From Candidatus Saccharimonadota bacterium (GTDB taxonomy: Bacteria > Patescibacteriota > Saccharimonadia > Saccharimonadales > Saccharimonadaceae), in contig JAPUDQ010000038.1 in assembly GCA_027493025.1 (NCBI GenBank), positions 1-38,288 of the forward strand: DNA of 38,288 nucleotides, in the 5' to 3' direction. Shown piece by piece: positions 32,652-38,288 of this stretch (the first letter of the stretch is position 1; every line of letters begins with the position of its first letter). A model generated the notes under the pieces. It did not search any database. It saw only the letters and a list, made by a program, of their open reading frames with translations, and was not told the DNA's origin. Both the position numbers and the translations under genes were made by a program.

Positions 32652-34637
32652 CTATTCAGTTTCCTGTGATTTTGTTGGCTCAAACTTCTTAGCCTGAACA
32701 GGTATAGCAAAACGGTGAGAGCGCGTGAGCATCCTGACGTATCCTGGTTTTTTTGCACTTAAGATGTCTGCGCGAAGACTTTCGTAAGCAATGTTCAGTT
32801 TTGCAAGCGCTTCAACCTCATCTCGGGACGAAAGGTGCGCAATAAAGAAGTTTTCTGTTTGTGCTAACAAGTCTTTACTTACCGTTGTAGGTGACTGCGT
32901 AGAGTAAACCATACCTATATGGTACTTTGCGCCTTCTTTGGCAAATCGGTTATAGATGGTAGTAACGTCCTTGCTGCTATTAGGGAACAAATTGTGAGCC
33001 TCTTCAAAGTACAGCTGAACAAAGTGGTCGCCCAGCTTATTATTACTGAACTTATCAACTTGATGGTTGAACACCGCCTTTGACAATGAGTCGGAAAAGT
33101 ACGTTACTAAGCTAGGCTCTGCATTTCCTAAGTCTAGAATTACAGTTTGACCTTTATCAAGTAATCCAAGAATTTCATTAATGAAGTCGCCTGCTTGCTT
33201 GTCATGGTACTTACGATAAGAGGTGATTATACTTGGTCCACTTCCACTCCTTGGTAGTAGAAATTCCATTAGGTAAGCTAGATCAGCATCCATCTCATTG
33301 AAATGTTCGGAAGAGGCGTTATTATGACGATACGTATTAATTATTTTAAATTCATTTACCATGCCCCTAAGTGTCGTTGGAGCGGGTGGAACACTATCGC
33401 TTTCAGCGTATGCTGCTTCGCGTAGTTTTTCATTAAATCCTGGGTTGAAGGCCCGTACTGAGGGGTTTGGATAGGCACTAGGTGCCTTTATCCTTAAGTC
33501 CTCTTCTTTAGCATCAAAACCTGCTTCGCTTAAGATTGCCCAGAAACACTGGATTTTTCGCACAGCTCTTACCTTGTCCCCAACGGACTCCATGCTTGAT
33601 ATGTCTACAATAGAAGGTAATTGAACGCTCATGAAAGATTTCACATAATTCGAGGTGATATTGTCCAGCCCTAGAAGTTCATCAATAACACTCTTAGCGC
33701 TCGTTGGCTGTTCGTAGAAGTTGAGCTTCAACTGCTTGGAGTCAGTTGACTCCTTCTTGGTTAGTGCGTAAACAGTGCATCTGTCACTGTAAGCACTCTT
33801 CAAAGAGCTGTTGTTATCTTGAGGGTTATCATTTGCGTACTCTCCATTAATATCAAAAATCAGCTGGCCTACACTATTTTCACTTGCGTATGTCTCTATT
33901 AGACTCTGTGCGATAAGCTTTACAATATTACTCTTTCCTAGGCGTGTCTTTCCGAACATAGCAGTTCGTGCGCCTCGAAAATCATCCGTAGATACATTAA
34001 CGTCAACATTTGGTAGGTTTTTAGTCGGTAGGGGTAGGCGATTTTCAGTAAGGCGTAGTTTACCCATCGCAAACCGATGATCGGTTGGAACTAAACAATT
34101 AACTATCAAGTCAAGGAGCGGGTCTGTTGGGGCATAAACCATATACTTATGCGCGCTAACGAAGTTGTTTAAGTCACCCGAAAATTCAACCTCTTTCCTT
34201 TTATCAGGATTAGGGTAGAACATGCCTAGAACCTCTGTTTTAAGAGCGCCCCACTGCAGCTCACTCTGAGTGAAGATGTCCAACTCAGGCATTGATTTCT
34301 TTTGTAGCTCGAAGTAAGTTTGCTGTACATCTCTTGCTAAAGGTGTTGGAGCTGACTCAAGAACACGCAGTAACGTAAAGTGGGGAGGTAGTTGTCCGTC
34401 CAGAATGGCAGGCACCATGATGAGTAACGAATTGCGCGGAACCCCGCCCACGGCAACTTTAAAAGGGTCAGATGTAATGATTGTGGCCTTGTCATAGCCC
34501 GCTTCGAGTACGTAACCGACAAAGCGCATTTCATCAAACTTTCCCGCGGCCTCGTTTCCAGCTTCATTATTCAAAAAATCCCCTAAAACACTTAGAGGGT
34601 TGTCGCTTAATGCTGCTGTATTAAAAAAATCTTTCAC
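32652..34637 (-). CDS. HerA-like hexameric DNA translocase
   Basis: 661 aa with GTG start at 34637 (AAAGG about 10 bases upstream). An N-terminal HAS-barrel-like region, then the FtsK/HerA ATPase: Walker A GKTRLGKS (229-236), Walker B LIFDINGEY (259-267), a second acidic strand VQLYFEEAHNLFPN, and a sensor segment YSTQSPTTVSKDLLAQ with RDEVEAL near the C terminus. It pumps DNA through the ring towards the NurA nuclease encoded directly downstream. Bacterial HerA-nuclease pairs are known from defence loci. Follows the Dam-like gene by 13 bases. Confidence 0.92.
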   Translation of the reverse strand: MKDFFNTAALSDNPLSVLGDFLNNEAGNEAAGKFDEMRFVGYVLEAGYDKATIITSDPFKVAVGGVPRNSLLIMVPAILDGQLPPHFTLLRVLESAPTPLARDVQQTYFELQKKSMPELDIFTQSELQWGALKTEVLGMFYPNPDKRKEVEFSGDLNNFVSAHKYMVYAPTDPLLDLIVNCLVPTDHRFAMGKLRLTENRLPLPTKNLPNVDVNVSTDDFRGARTAMFGKTRLGKSNIVKLIAQSLIETYASENSVGQLIFDINGEYANDNPQDNNSSLKSAYSDRCTVYALTKKESTDSKQLKLNFYEQPTSAKSVIDELLGLDNITSNYVKSFMSVQLPSIVDISSMESVGDKVRAVRKIQCFWAILSEAGFDAKEEDLRIKAPSAYPNPSVRAFNPGFNEKLREAAYAESDSVPPAPTTLRGMVNEFKIINTYRHNNASSEHFNEMDADLAYLMEFLLPRSGSGPSIITSYRKYHDKQAGDFINEILGLLDKGQTVILDLGNAEPSLVTYFSDSLSKAVFNHQVDKFSNNKLGDHFVQLYFEEAHNLFPNSSKDVTTIYNRFAKEGAKYHIGMVYSTQSPTTVSKDLLAQTENFFIAHLSSRDEVEALAKLNIAYESLRADILSAKKPGYVRMLTRSHRFAIPVQAKKFEPTKSQETE

Positions 34638-34650
34638 CCAAGTCTGCCTT

Positions 34651-35475
34651 TCAGTAGTTTGTTATTAACACCTCCCCTGGGTTCTCGTCAATTATTCCTA
34701 GACGCGAGCCGGTACCGTGGGGTATTTGTGTTATTTTACAACTTTCCAGATAAAGCCTCAATACGTCAGGGTGTGAAGAGGTTGTCATTGCCCATCGTAC
34801 GCCGCGCTCACTAGCCGAGTGTAGTGCATCTGAAAGCCGCTGCTGGTCCTTAAAGCTAAAACAGCCGTACTGATAGTGGCCATCGTCCATCTCTTTAGCG
34901 CCTGGTTTGTAAGGTGGATCGAGAAAAATGAAGTCACCCTCATTACTCATGTTTATTACATGTTCAAAATCTTTATTTAAGAGCGTTGCGTCCTTAAGGT
35001 GACTAGAGACGTCTCTCAGACTCTTTTCCGAAATAGCCCATCTTCGACCTTGTCCGCCATATCCAACGTTGAACTTTCCTTTAGAGTTGTAGCGCCACAT
35101 TCCTTTGAAGCAAGTCCTATTTAGATACAAGGTTCGAGCAGCTTTTAATTCAAGGGGACCGTCATCTTCGGCACGTATCGCATAGTAGTCTTCTTTCGTA
35201 TCTGGAAATGATTGAAAATAATCCCACACAGCATCGGAATTAATTTTTAATCCCGCGTAAAGGTTAATTAGCTCTTTGTTCCTGTCGGATAAAATTGCTT
35301 TATGTGGAGTTAGGGCAAAGAAAACCGCTCCTCCACCGAGGAAAGGCTCAAAATATGCTCCTTTGATATCATCGGCCACAGGGAGGAGTGGCAGCAAGAA
35401 TGCAAGCATACGCTGTTTACCACCTGGGTAGCGTAAAAATTTAACATGTGTTGATTTTGGGGCTACTGTTTGCAT
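34651..35475 (-). CDS. Dam-like DNA adenine-N6 methyltransferase (D12 class)
   Basis: 274 aa from ATG 35475. Motif X FLRYPGGKQRM (about 10-20), motif I YFEPFLGGGAVFFAL (about 40-54), DRNKELINLY, and catalytic DPPY in FIFLDPPYKPGA (about 180-190). It methylates adenine in DNA, perhaps marking self for the downstream HerA-NurA/OLD-UvrD effectors. The open frame extends to 35559, where the ATG overlaps the TAA of the displaced recombinase 3 tail (TAATG), but a good promoter (TTAACA, 18, TACAAT at 35529-35500) inside that extension favours 35475. First gene of the five-gene operon. Confidence 0.93.
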   Translation of the reverse strand: MQTVAPKSTHVKFLRYPGGKQRMLAFLLPLLPVADDIKGAYFEPFLGGGAVFFALTPHKAILSDRNKELINLYAGLKINSDAVWDYFQSFPDTKEDYYAIRAEDDGPLELKAARTLYLNRTCFKGMWRYNSKGKFNVGYGGQGRRWAISEKSLRDVSSHLKDATLLNKDFEHVINMSNEGDFIFLDPPYKPGAKEMDDGHYQYGCFSFKDQQRLSDALHSASERGVRWAMTTSSHPDVLRLYLESCKITQIPHGTGSRLGIIDENPGEVLITNY

Positions 35476-35499
35476 TTTTTTGTTTTTTAGCTTTTCACT

Positions 35500-35529
35500 A
35501 TTGTAGCATAAGCTTAATTGTAATGTTAA
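35500..35529 (-). promoter_or_regulatory. promoter of the defence operon
   Basis: On the minus strand TTAACA (35529-35524), an 18-base spacer and TACAAT (35505-35500), about 25 bases before ATG 35475. In the excised circle the recombinase 3 gene would run into this promoter and the operon in the same direction. Confidence 0.6.
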
Positions 35530-35558
35530 CTGATGTGTAAGCAAGTTGTTGCCCGGCA

Positions 35559-35674
35559 TTAGTAGATGACTGTCTCGCTCATGGTCGACGGCTCCCTAAT
35601 CTTCAATGTATCAATGCTATTTAAGCCGCCTTCGACTATGGCATTAAAAAGTTTAAGTAAATTCTGTAGCTCCG
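35559..35674 (-). pseudogene. detached C-terminal tail of recombinase 3
   Basis: Read from the core at 35679 leftward in the frame of recombinase 3, this stretch is open for 37 sense codons (starting GAELQNLLKLFNAIV, ending MSETVIY) and stops at TAA 35561-35559. It has protein-like composition and no start of its own. It appears to be the original end of recombinase 3, separated by integration into tRNA-Gly. In the recombinase 2 frame the same bases give only 13 codons. Confidence 0.7.
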
Positions 35675-37213
35675 CACCAGAAATGGACTTTCGGAAAAAT
35701 TGTCGCCCATTTGGGCGGCTTTTTCTTTGGCGGCGCGGAGCGCCAGCCAGATGTTTTCAGGGGGAGAAAAAGAATAATGGGCAGCCTTAGGCTGCGCCTG
35801 TTTGGTTTTTAGAATGAGGTTTGAGCCAAAGATTTCCTGGCAGAGTTCCTTTTTGGCAAGCAGGTCATCACTCTCGGTAATTCTACAAATAGAATTGGCT
35901 GTTGTGACCCACTGGCGAGCAGGTTTGAGCCACGCATTAGCGGCAAGAGTTAGCTTGCCAGATTGCTCTTCCAGCGACTTCTTTTCGCTCAACAGCTCGG
36001 CTTTCTTTTGCAGATAAATCTCACGCTCAATATCTTGGTCTAGGTAACTGTCTAGAAGTCGCTGTAACTTGCTTTGCAAGTTAGCAATCTTTGTCTGAGC
36101 TGCTGCTATGAATACGCCAGATGTTTGCTCAGCTTTGTGTTCGTCAGTGCCCAGCATTGTCTCGAGTGGCTTTAGCCAACTATTTGGCAGAGCGTATTCA
36201 TTAAGCAGATCAGACAGCTGCTCGTCCAGCAGCTCCGCTCTAATGTGTGGTTCTGGGCATTTCACGCTTTTGCGCTTTTTCGTGCAGTGGTAGTAGGTGT
36301 AGTAGCGAGTAATACCGTTCTTTAGGTGTTTCGGTATGGTATCTGCGGTAACCATCATACTGCACGATCCACAGCGCAATAAGCCGCACAGCGGCTTTGG
36401 CGTGTTGGTTTTGGTGGTTCTTTTATGCCTACGCCTGTCAAACACTGCCTGCACTTGGTCAAATAGTTTCTTTTCAACTATTGCCTTGTGTTTGCCCTCA
36501 TATACCTCGCCACCATAGCGGAAATGTCCATAATAAAAAGGATTGGTCAGCATTTTGGCTATCTGGTCTTTTTTGAGGGGCAAACCGCCAGTTGTTTTTA
36601 TGCTTTTACTTGCTAGAAAGTCAGCGATATCTTGCAGCCTTTGGTCGCCTTTGGCGTATAACTCAAAGGCTTGTAGGACAAGCGGGGCAATTCGTTTGTC
36701 TACAATAATAGATTTTGTTCGTACATCATTTATGTAACCGAGTGGTGCAAGTCCGGGCATCTCACCCCGCCTGACTTTTTGGCGTAGCCCTCTCTTTGTG
36801 TTTTCGGACAAGTTGTCTACATAGTATTTGGACTGTCCAAACGCTATTGAGAGCATAAACTTACCTTGGCTGGTGTTTTCAAACCAAAACGTGGGGAACT
36901 TTAAGGATTGCAGGTGCGTTTGGTCAAGCAAGTAGATGACTTGTCCGCCGTCGATGGAGTTGCGGGCTAGACGGTCGGGGTGCCATGCCAAAATGCCGTT
37001 TGCTTCGCCGTTTTCTATGCGTTTTAGCATACTGCCAAAAATAGGCCTGCCAGGAACTTTGGCGGATTGTTTCTCGACCAACTCATCAATTATTTGTATG
37101 CCCTCATTTTTGGCGCATGCTCGCAACTCTACCAGTTGTGCCTCAATGCTTAAAACTTGTTTATCCTCTACATCTGTACTCTTGCGAGCGTACAAAAAGT
37201 ATTTTTCGTTCAT
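35636..37213 (-). CDS. large serine recombinase 2 (3' end replaced at att site)
   Basis: 525 aa from ATG 37213 (AGGGGG 8 bases upstream; GTG 37222 is in frame). Resolvase domain with serine 12 (YFLYARKS) and WHPDRLARN, recombinase domain, zinc ribbon (RCGSCSMMV ... CTKKRKSVKC), coiled-coil at about 340-430. A close homologue of recombinase 1 over the whole length. The natural tail after the core (LV then DFYNEIQTYFTSRS) survives at 37509-37553 next to the inverted copy of its 3' end; the present tail (RSYRIYLNFLMP) is read from the end of island 3. Points toward tRNA-Gly, as recombinase 1 points toward tRNA-Leu. Confidence 0.94.
   Translation of the reverse strand: MNEKYFLYARKSTDVEDKQVLSIEAQLVELRACAKNEGIQIIDELVEKQSAKVPGRPIFGSMLKRIENGEANGILAWHPDRLARNSIDGGQVIYLLDQTHLQSLKFPTFWFENTSQGKFMLSIAFGQSKYYVDNLSENTKRGLRQKVRRGEMPGLAPLGYINDVRTKSIIVDKRIAPLVLQAFELYAKGDQRLQDIADFLASKSIKTTGGLPLKKDQIAKMLTNPFYYGHFRYGGEVYEGKHKAIVEKKLFDQVQAVFDRRRHKRTTKTNTPKPLCGLLRCGSCSMMVTADTIPKHLKNGITRYYTYYHCTKKRKSVKCPEPHIRAELLDEQLSDLLNEYALPNSWLKPLETMLGTDEHKAEQTSGVFIAAAQTKIANLQSKLQRLLDSYLDQDIEREIYLQKKAELLSEKKSLEEQSGKLTLAANAWLKPARQWVTTANSICRITESDDLLAKKELCQEIFGSNLILKTKQAQPKAAHYSFSPPENIWLALRAAKEKAAQMGDNFSESPFLVRSYRIYLNFLMP
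35675..35812 (-). repeat. 138-bp inverted repeat X2, left copy
   Basis: 3' end of the recombinase 2 gene; reverse complement of 37371-37508, no mismatch seen by eye. Confidence 0.9.
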
Positions 37214-37222
37214 AGTTTTCAC

Positions 37223-37336
37223 CCCCTAAAACTTAAATGACCGTCCTGGTGCAACCAACTTAGGAAACCTAAATTGTCCAAGACGGCCATTAAAGCCCTC
37301 AACAAAATAAAAAAGTTTCCTGTAAGTTGGTTGCAC
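37223..37336 (-). ncRNA. predicted pseudoknot leader of recombinase 2 mRNA
   Basis: Two interleaved pairings as in recombinase 1. Stem 1: 37336-37315 with 37268-37249 (20 bp with a two-base bulge; GTGCAACCAAC pairs with GTTGGTTGCAC). Stem 2: 37295-37278 with 37249-37232 (CTTTAATGGCCGTC pairs with GACGGTCATTTAAG, G-U pairs included). Stem 2 is conserved in sequence with recombinase 1, while stem 1 is unrelated in sequence but keeps pairing and position. Extended -10 TGGTAAAAT (-10 hexamer 37346-37341) would start the RNA at stem 1. Confidence 0.7.
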
Positions 37337-37370
37337 TATCATTTTACCAAACATAAACCGCCAATGGCGG

Positions 37371-37508
37371 CTAAAAACCAAACAGGCGCAGCCTAAGGCT
37401 GCCCATTATTCTTTTTCTCCCCCTGAAAACATCTGGCTGGCGCTCCGCGCCGCCAAAGAAAAAGCCGCCCAAATGGGCGACAATTTTTCCGAAAGTCCAT
37501 TTCTGGTG
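37371..37508 (+). repeat. 138-bp inverted repeat X2, right copy
   Basis: Inverted copy of the recombinase 2 gene end, still joined to its natural tail (Y2), which runs on to a TAA at 37551-37553. Confidence 0.9.
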
Positions 37509-37700
37509 GACTTCTACAACGAAATCCAAACCTATTTTACCTCAAGAAGTTAAAAACTGAAAGATATAAGCTCAGCCCCGCCGCCTAGCACGGCAAGCCG
37601 TGCTGCGCCCCGCCAGAAAAACCGTCCCTTGATTCATTTTTGAATTTCCCTCGCCGTATTTTTCTTTTTAGTTGAAAGGGTTGGATTTTCTGTCATAAGT
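37509..37700 (+). repeat. diverged Y-type tail and fold-back structure
   Basis: Homologue of arms A/B. After the tail codons and TAA there is a perfect hairpin AGCACGGC/GCCGTGCT (about 37587-37604), a GCCAGAAAA ... TTTTCTGTC outer pairing and CCCTT/AAGGG inner pairing, with the conserved core between them (TTTCCCTCGCCG then TTTTTAGTTGAAAGGG, compare TTTCCCCCGCCG and TTTTTTAGTTGAAAAGGG in arm A). The structure is kept although the outer hairpin sequence is different. Confidence 0.6.
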
Positions 37701-37738
37701 GACTTGGTTTACTAAAACAGCTTTTGTGGCAAAGGTTG

Positions 37739-37766
37739 TTGCAAGACGGATATTTTTTGCTATAAT
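37739..37766 (+). promoter_or_regulatory. promoter of the DUF1801 gene
   Basis: TTGCAA (37739-37744), a 16-base spacer, perfect TATAAT (37761-37766), about 68 bases before the start codon. Confidence 0.6.
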
Positions 37767-37834
37767 TATGCTACTGATTAATTTGAGTTCTCTCTACCTG
37801 ATCAACACCAAATAATTCTAAAAAGGAGTCTACT

Positions 37835-38173
37835 ATGGACGACCATAAAAAGAATGCCGGTACTGATGAGGTGCTGGCTAAAATCGTAAAGTTTTCGGAC
37901 AAATACCGTCCGATTGCTGAGGAACTGCACGCAATCATTATCAAAGAAGCACCTACCGCAGAGCCCAGGTTATGGTACGGTATGCCAGGCTATGCGCTGA
38001 GTAAAGATGGGCCGGTGGTGCTGTTTTTCCGCGAGGACAAATACATCTCCTTTGGCCTTACCGAAAATGCCAACGTATCCGTTGACGGATTGACAGAGAA
38101 CGCTTGGTTTTTGACTTCTCTGGACGATGCTTCCAAGCAAAAAATCGCCTCGATAATACGAAGTATTCTTTAA
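37835..38173 (+). CDS. DUF1801 (YdhG-like) family protein
   Basis: 112 aa. Matches the DUF1801/YdhG pattern: an N-terminal helix pair, IIKEAPTAEPRLWYGMPGYALSKDGPVVLFFREDKYISFGL (canonical W.mP.y...g..v.......hisl). Small cytosolic single-domain protein; some members bind iron or act in stress responses but the molecular role is not established. AAGGAG stands 7 bases before the ATG and there is a good promoter upstream. It lies just outside the Y-type structure of module 2, so it may be cargo of the element continuing to the right. Confidence 0.85.
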   Translation: MDDHKKNAGTDEVLAKIVKFSDKYRPIAEELHAIIIKEAPTAEPRLWYGMPGYALSKDGPVVLFFREDKYISFGLTENANVSVDGLTENAWFLTSLDDASKQKIASIIRSIL

Positions 38174-38204
38174 CAAAACAGTAGCTCATACGAAAAGGAA
38201 AACT

Positions 38205-38243
38205 TATGGAAAAAAGCAATAAGTCATTGTTTAGGGTTCACTA
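38205..38243 (+). other. 12-codon open frame with ribosome-binding site
   Basis: ATG GAA AAA AGC to TAA, 12 codons, with AAAGGA about 7 bases upstream. Either a tiny peptide or the start of a gene broken by frameshift; the frame beyond is not recognisable before the window ends. Confidence 0.25.
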
Positions 38244-38288
38244 AACTAATCCGGAACACCCGTATACTTAGAGATGTAAAGCAACTAA

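Larger units (their letters stand above)
24507..35679 (-). mobile_element. 11.2 kb integrative element carrying a defence operon (island 3)
   Basis: Bounded by CCGCACCA in the tRNA-Gly 3' end (24507-24514) and CCGCACCA at 35672-35679. Seen directly: recombinase 3 is cut at this sequence at the left end, and the sequence just inside the right end, read leftward from 35674, continues the recombinase 3 frame for 37 more sense codons (starting GAELQNLLKLFNAIV) to a TAA at 35561-35559. A circle joining both ends would therefore restore a longer recombinase. Contents: recombinase 3, a 141-aa membrane-anchored protein, UvrD-like, OLD-like, NurA, HerA and Dam-like genes, all on one strand. Confidence 0.8.
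35675..37508 (-). mobile_element. recombinase module 2 bounded by inverted repeats
   Basis: 1834 bp between inverted CACCA (35675-35679) and TGGTG (37504-37508) cores, with 138-bp inverted repeats. Same plan and size as module 1 (1826 bp) in the opposite orientation. The wider element probably continues beyond the right edge of the window. Confidence 0.75.

Noticed and set aside
35636-35700. A decayed tRNA at the module 2 core (GCTCCGCACCA)
   Set aside because: No matching acceptor strand or T arm; the bases are better explained as the recombinase 3 tail plus the shared core.

Overview
The window reads as a compact bacterial chromosome, most likely a Patescibacteria/CPR genome and best guess a Candidatus Saccharibacteria. 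This is an inference. The signs are very tight operons with stop/start overlaps, several promoters whose -10 box sits only 5-9 bases before the ATG (leaderless-type mRNAs), standard code (TGA ends ligA and recombinase 1), a divergent LigA, and archaeal-type ProRS homology. No rRNA or CRISPR array is present. There are three tRNAs: Leu(TAA), Cys(GCA) and Gly(GCC).

Layout. (1) 1-5089 is ordinary chromosome on the minus strand: lemA, htpX, a multi-pass membrane protein, ligA and a TIR/deoxyribosyltransferase-like protein. (2) 5393-15701 looks like an integrated 10.3 kb element. At its left end a recombinase-tail sequence (Y) begins exactly at a TGGTG core. At its right end the large serine recombinase gene is cut at the same TGGTG core and runs into a tRNA-Leu 3' end remnant. 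Its cargo is a cupin protein, a CysRS-C-terminal-like protein, an aberrant ProRS paralogue, an HPr-kinase-like P-loop protein, an Ldh_2-family dehydrogenase, leuS and a 64-aa peptide gene. (3) 15697-18441 is a restriction-modification cassette (C5 methyltransferase, BsuBI/PstI-type endonuclease, coiled-coil protein) between 29-bp direct repeats of a tRNA-Leu 3' end. (4) 18442-24514 is chromosome again: tRNA-Leu, a GC-rich Tat-signal L,D-transpeptidase, tRNA-Cys, an ABC-2 exporter, a P-type ATPase and tRNA-Gly. (5) 24507-35679 is an integrative element in the 3' end of tRNA-Gly. It carries its own large serine recombinase, a small membrane-anchored protein and a five-gene defence operon (Dam-like methyltransferase, HerA ATPase, NurA nuclease, OLD-type ATPase-TOPRIM, UvrD helicase). 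The lost 38-codon tail of its recombinase lies, in frame, at the other end of the element. (6) 35675 to the right edge holds a second recombinase module related to that of (2), then a DUF1801 protein.

The recombinase modules of (2) and (6) share an unusual architecture. Each gene is flanked by 135-138 bp perfect inverted repeats made of its own 3' end. Each mRNA leader carries two interleaved inverted repeats (a predicted pseudoknot), one of which has changed in sequence while keeping its pairing. Downstream of the ancestral tail lies a large conserved fold-back structure. All three recombinases use a TGGTG/CACCA core, the universal 3' CCA end of tRNAs, and both loci are mirror images: tRNA 3' end, defence cargo, then a recombinase gene pointing back at the tRNA. 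This looks like repeated accretion of cargo at tRNA ends.

Most worth a second look: the aminoacyl-tRNA-synthetase-derived cargo cluster (with a leuS inside the element), the split integrase of the defence island, the Dam-HerA-NurA-OLD-UvrD operon, and the pseudoknot leaders.
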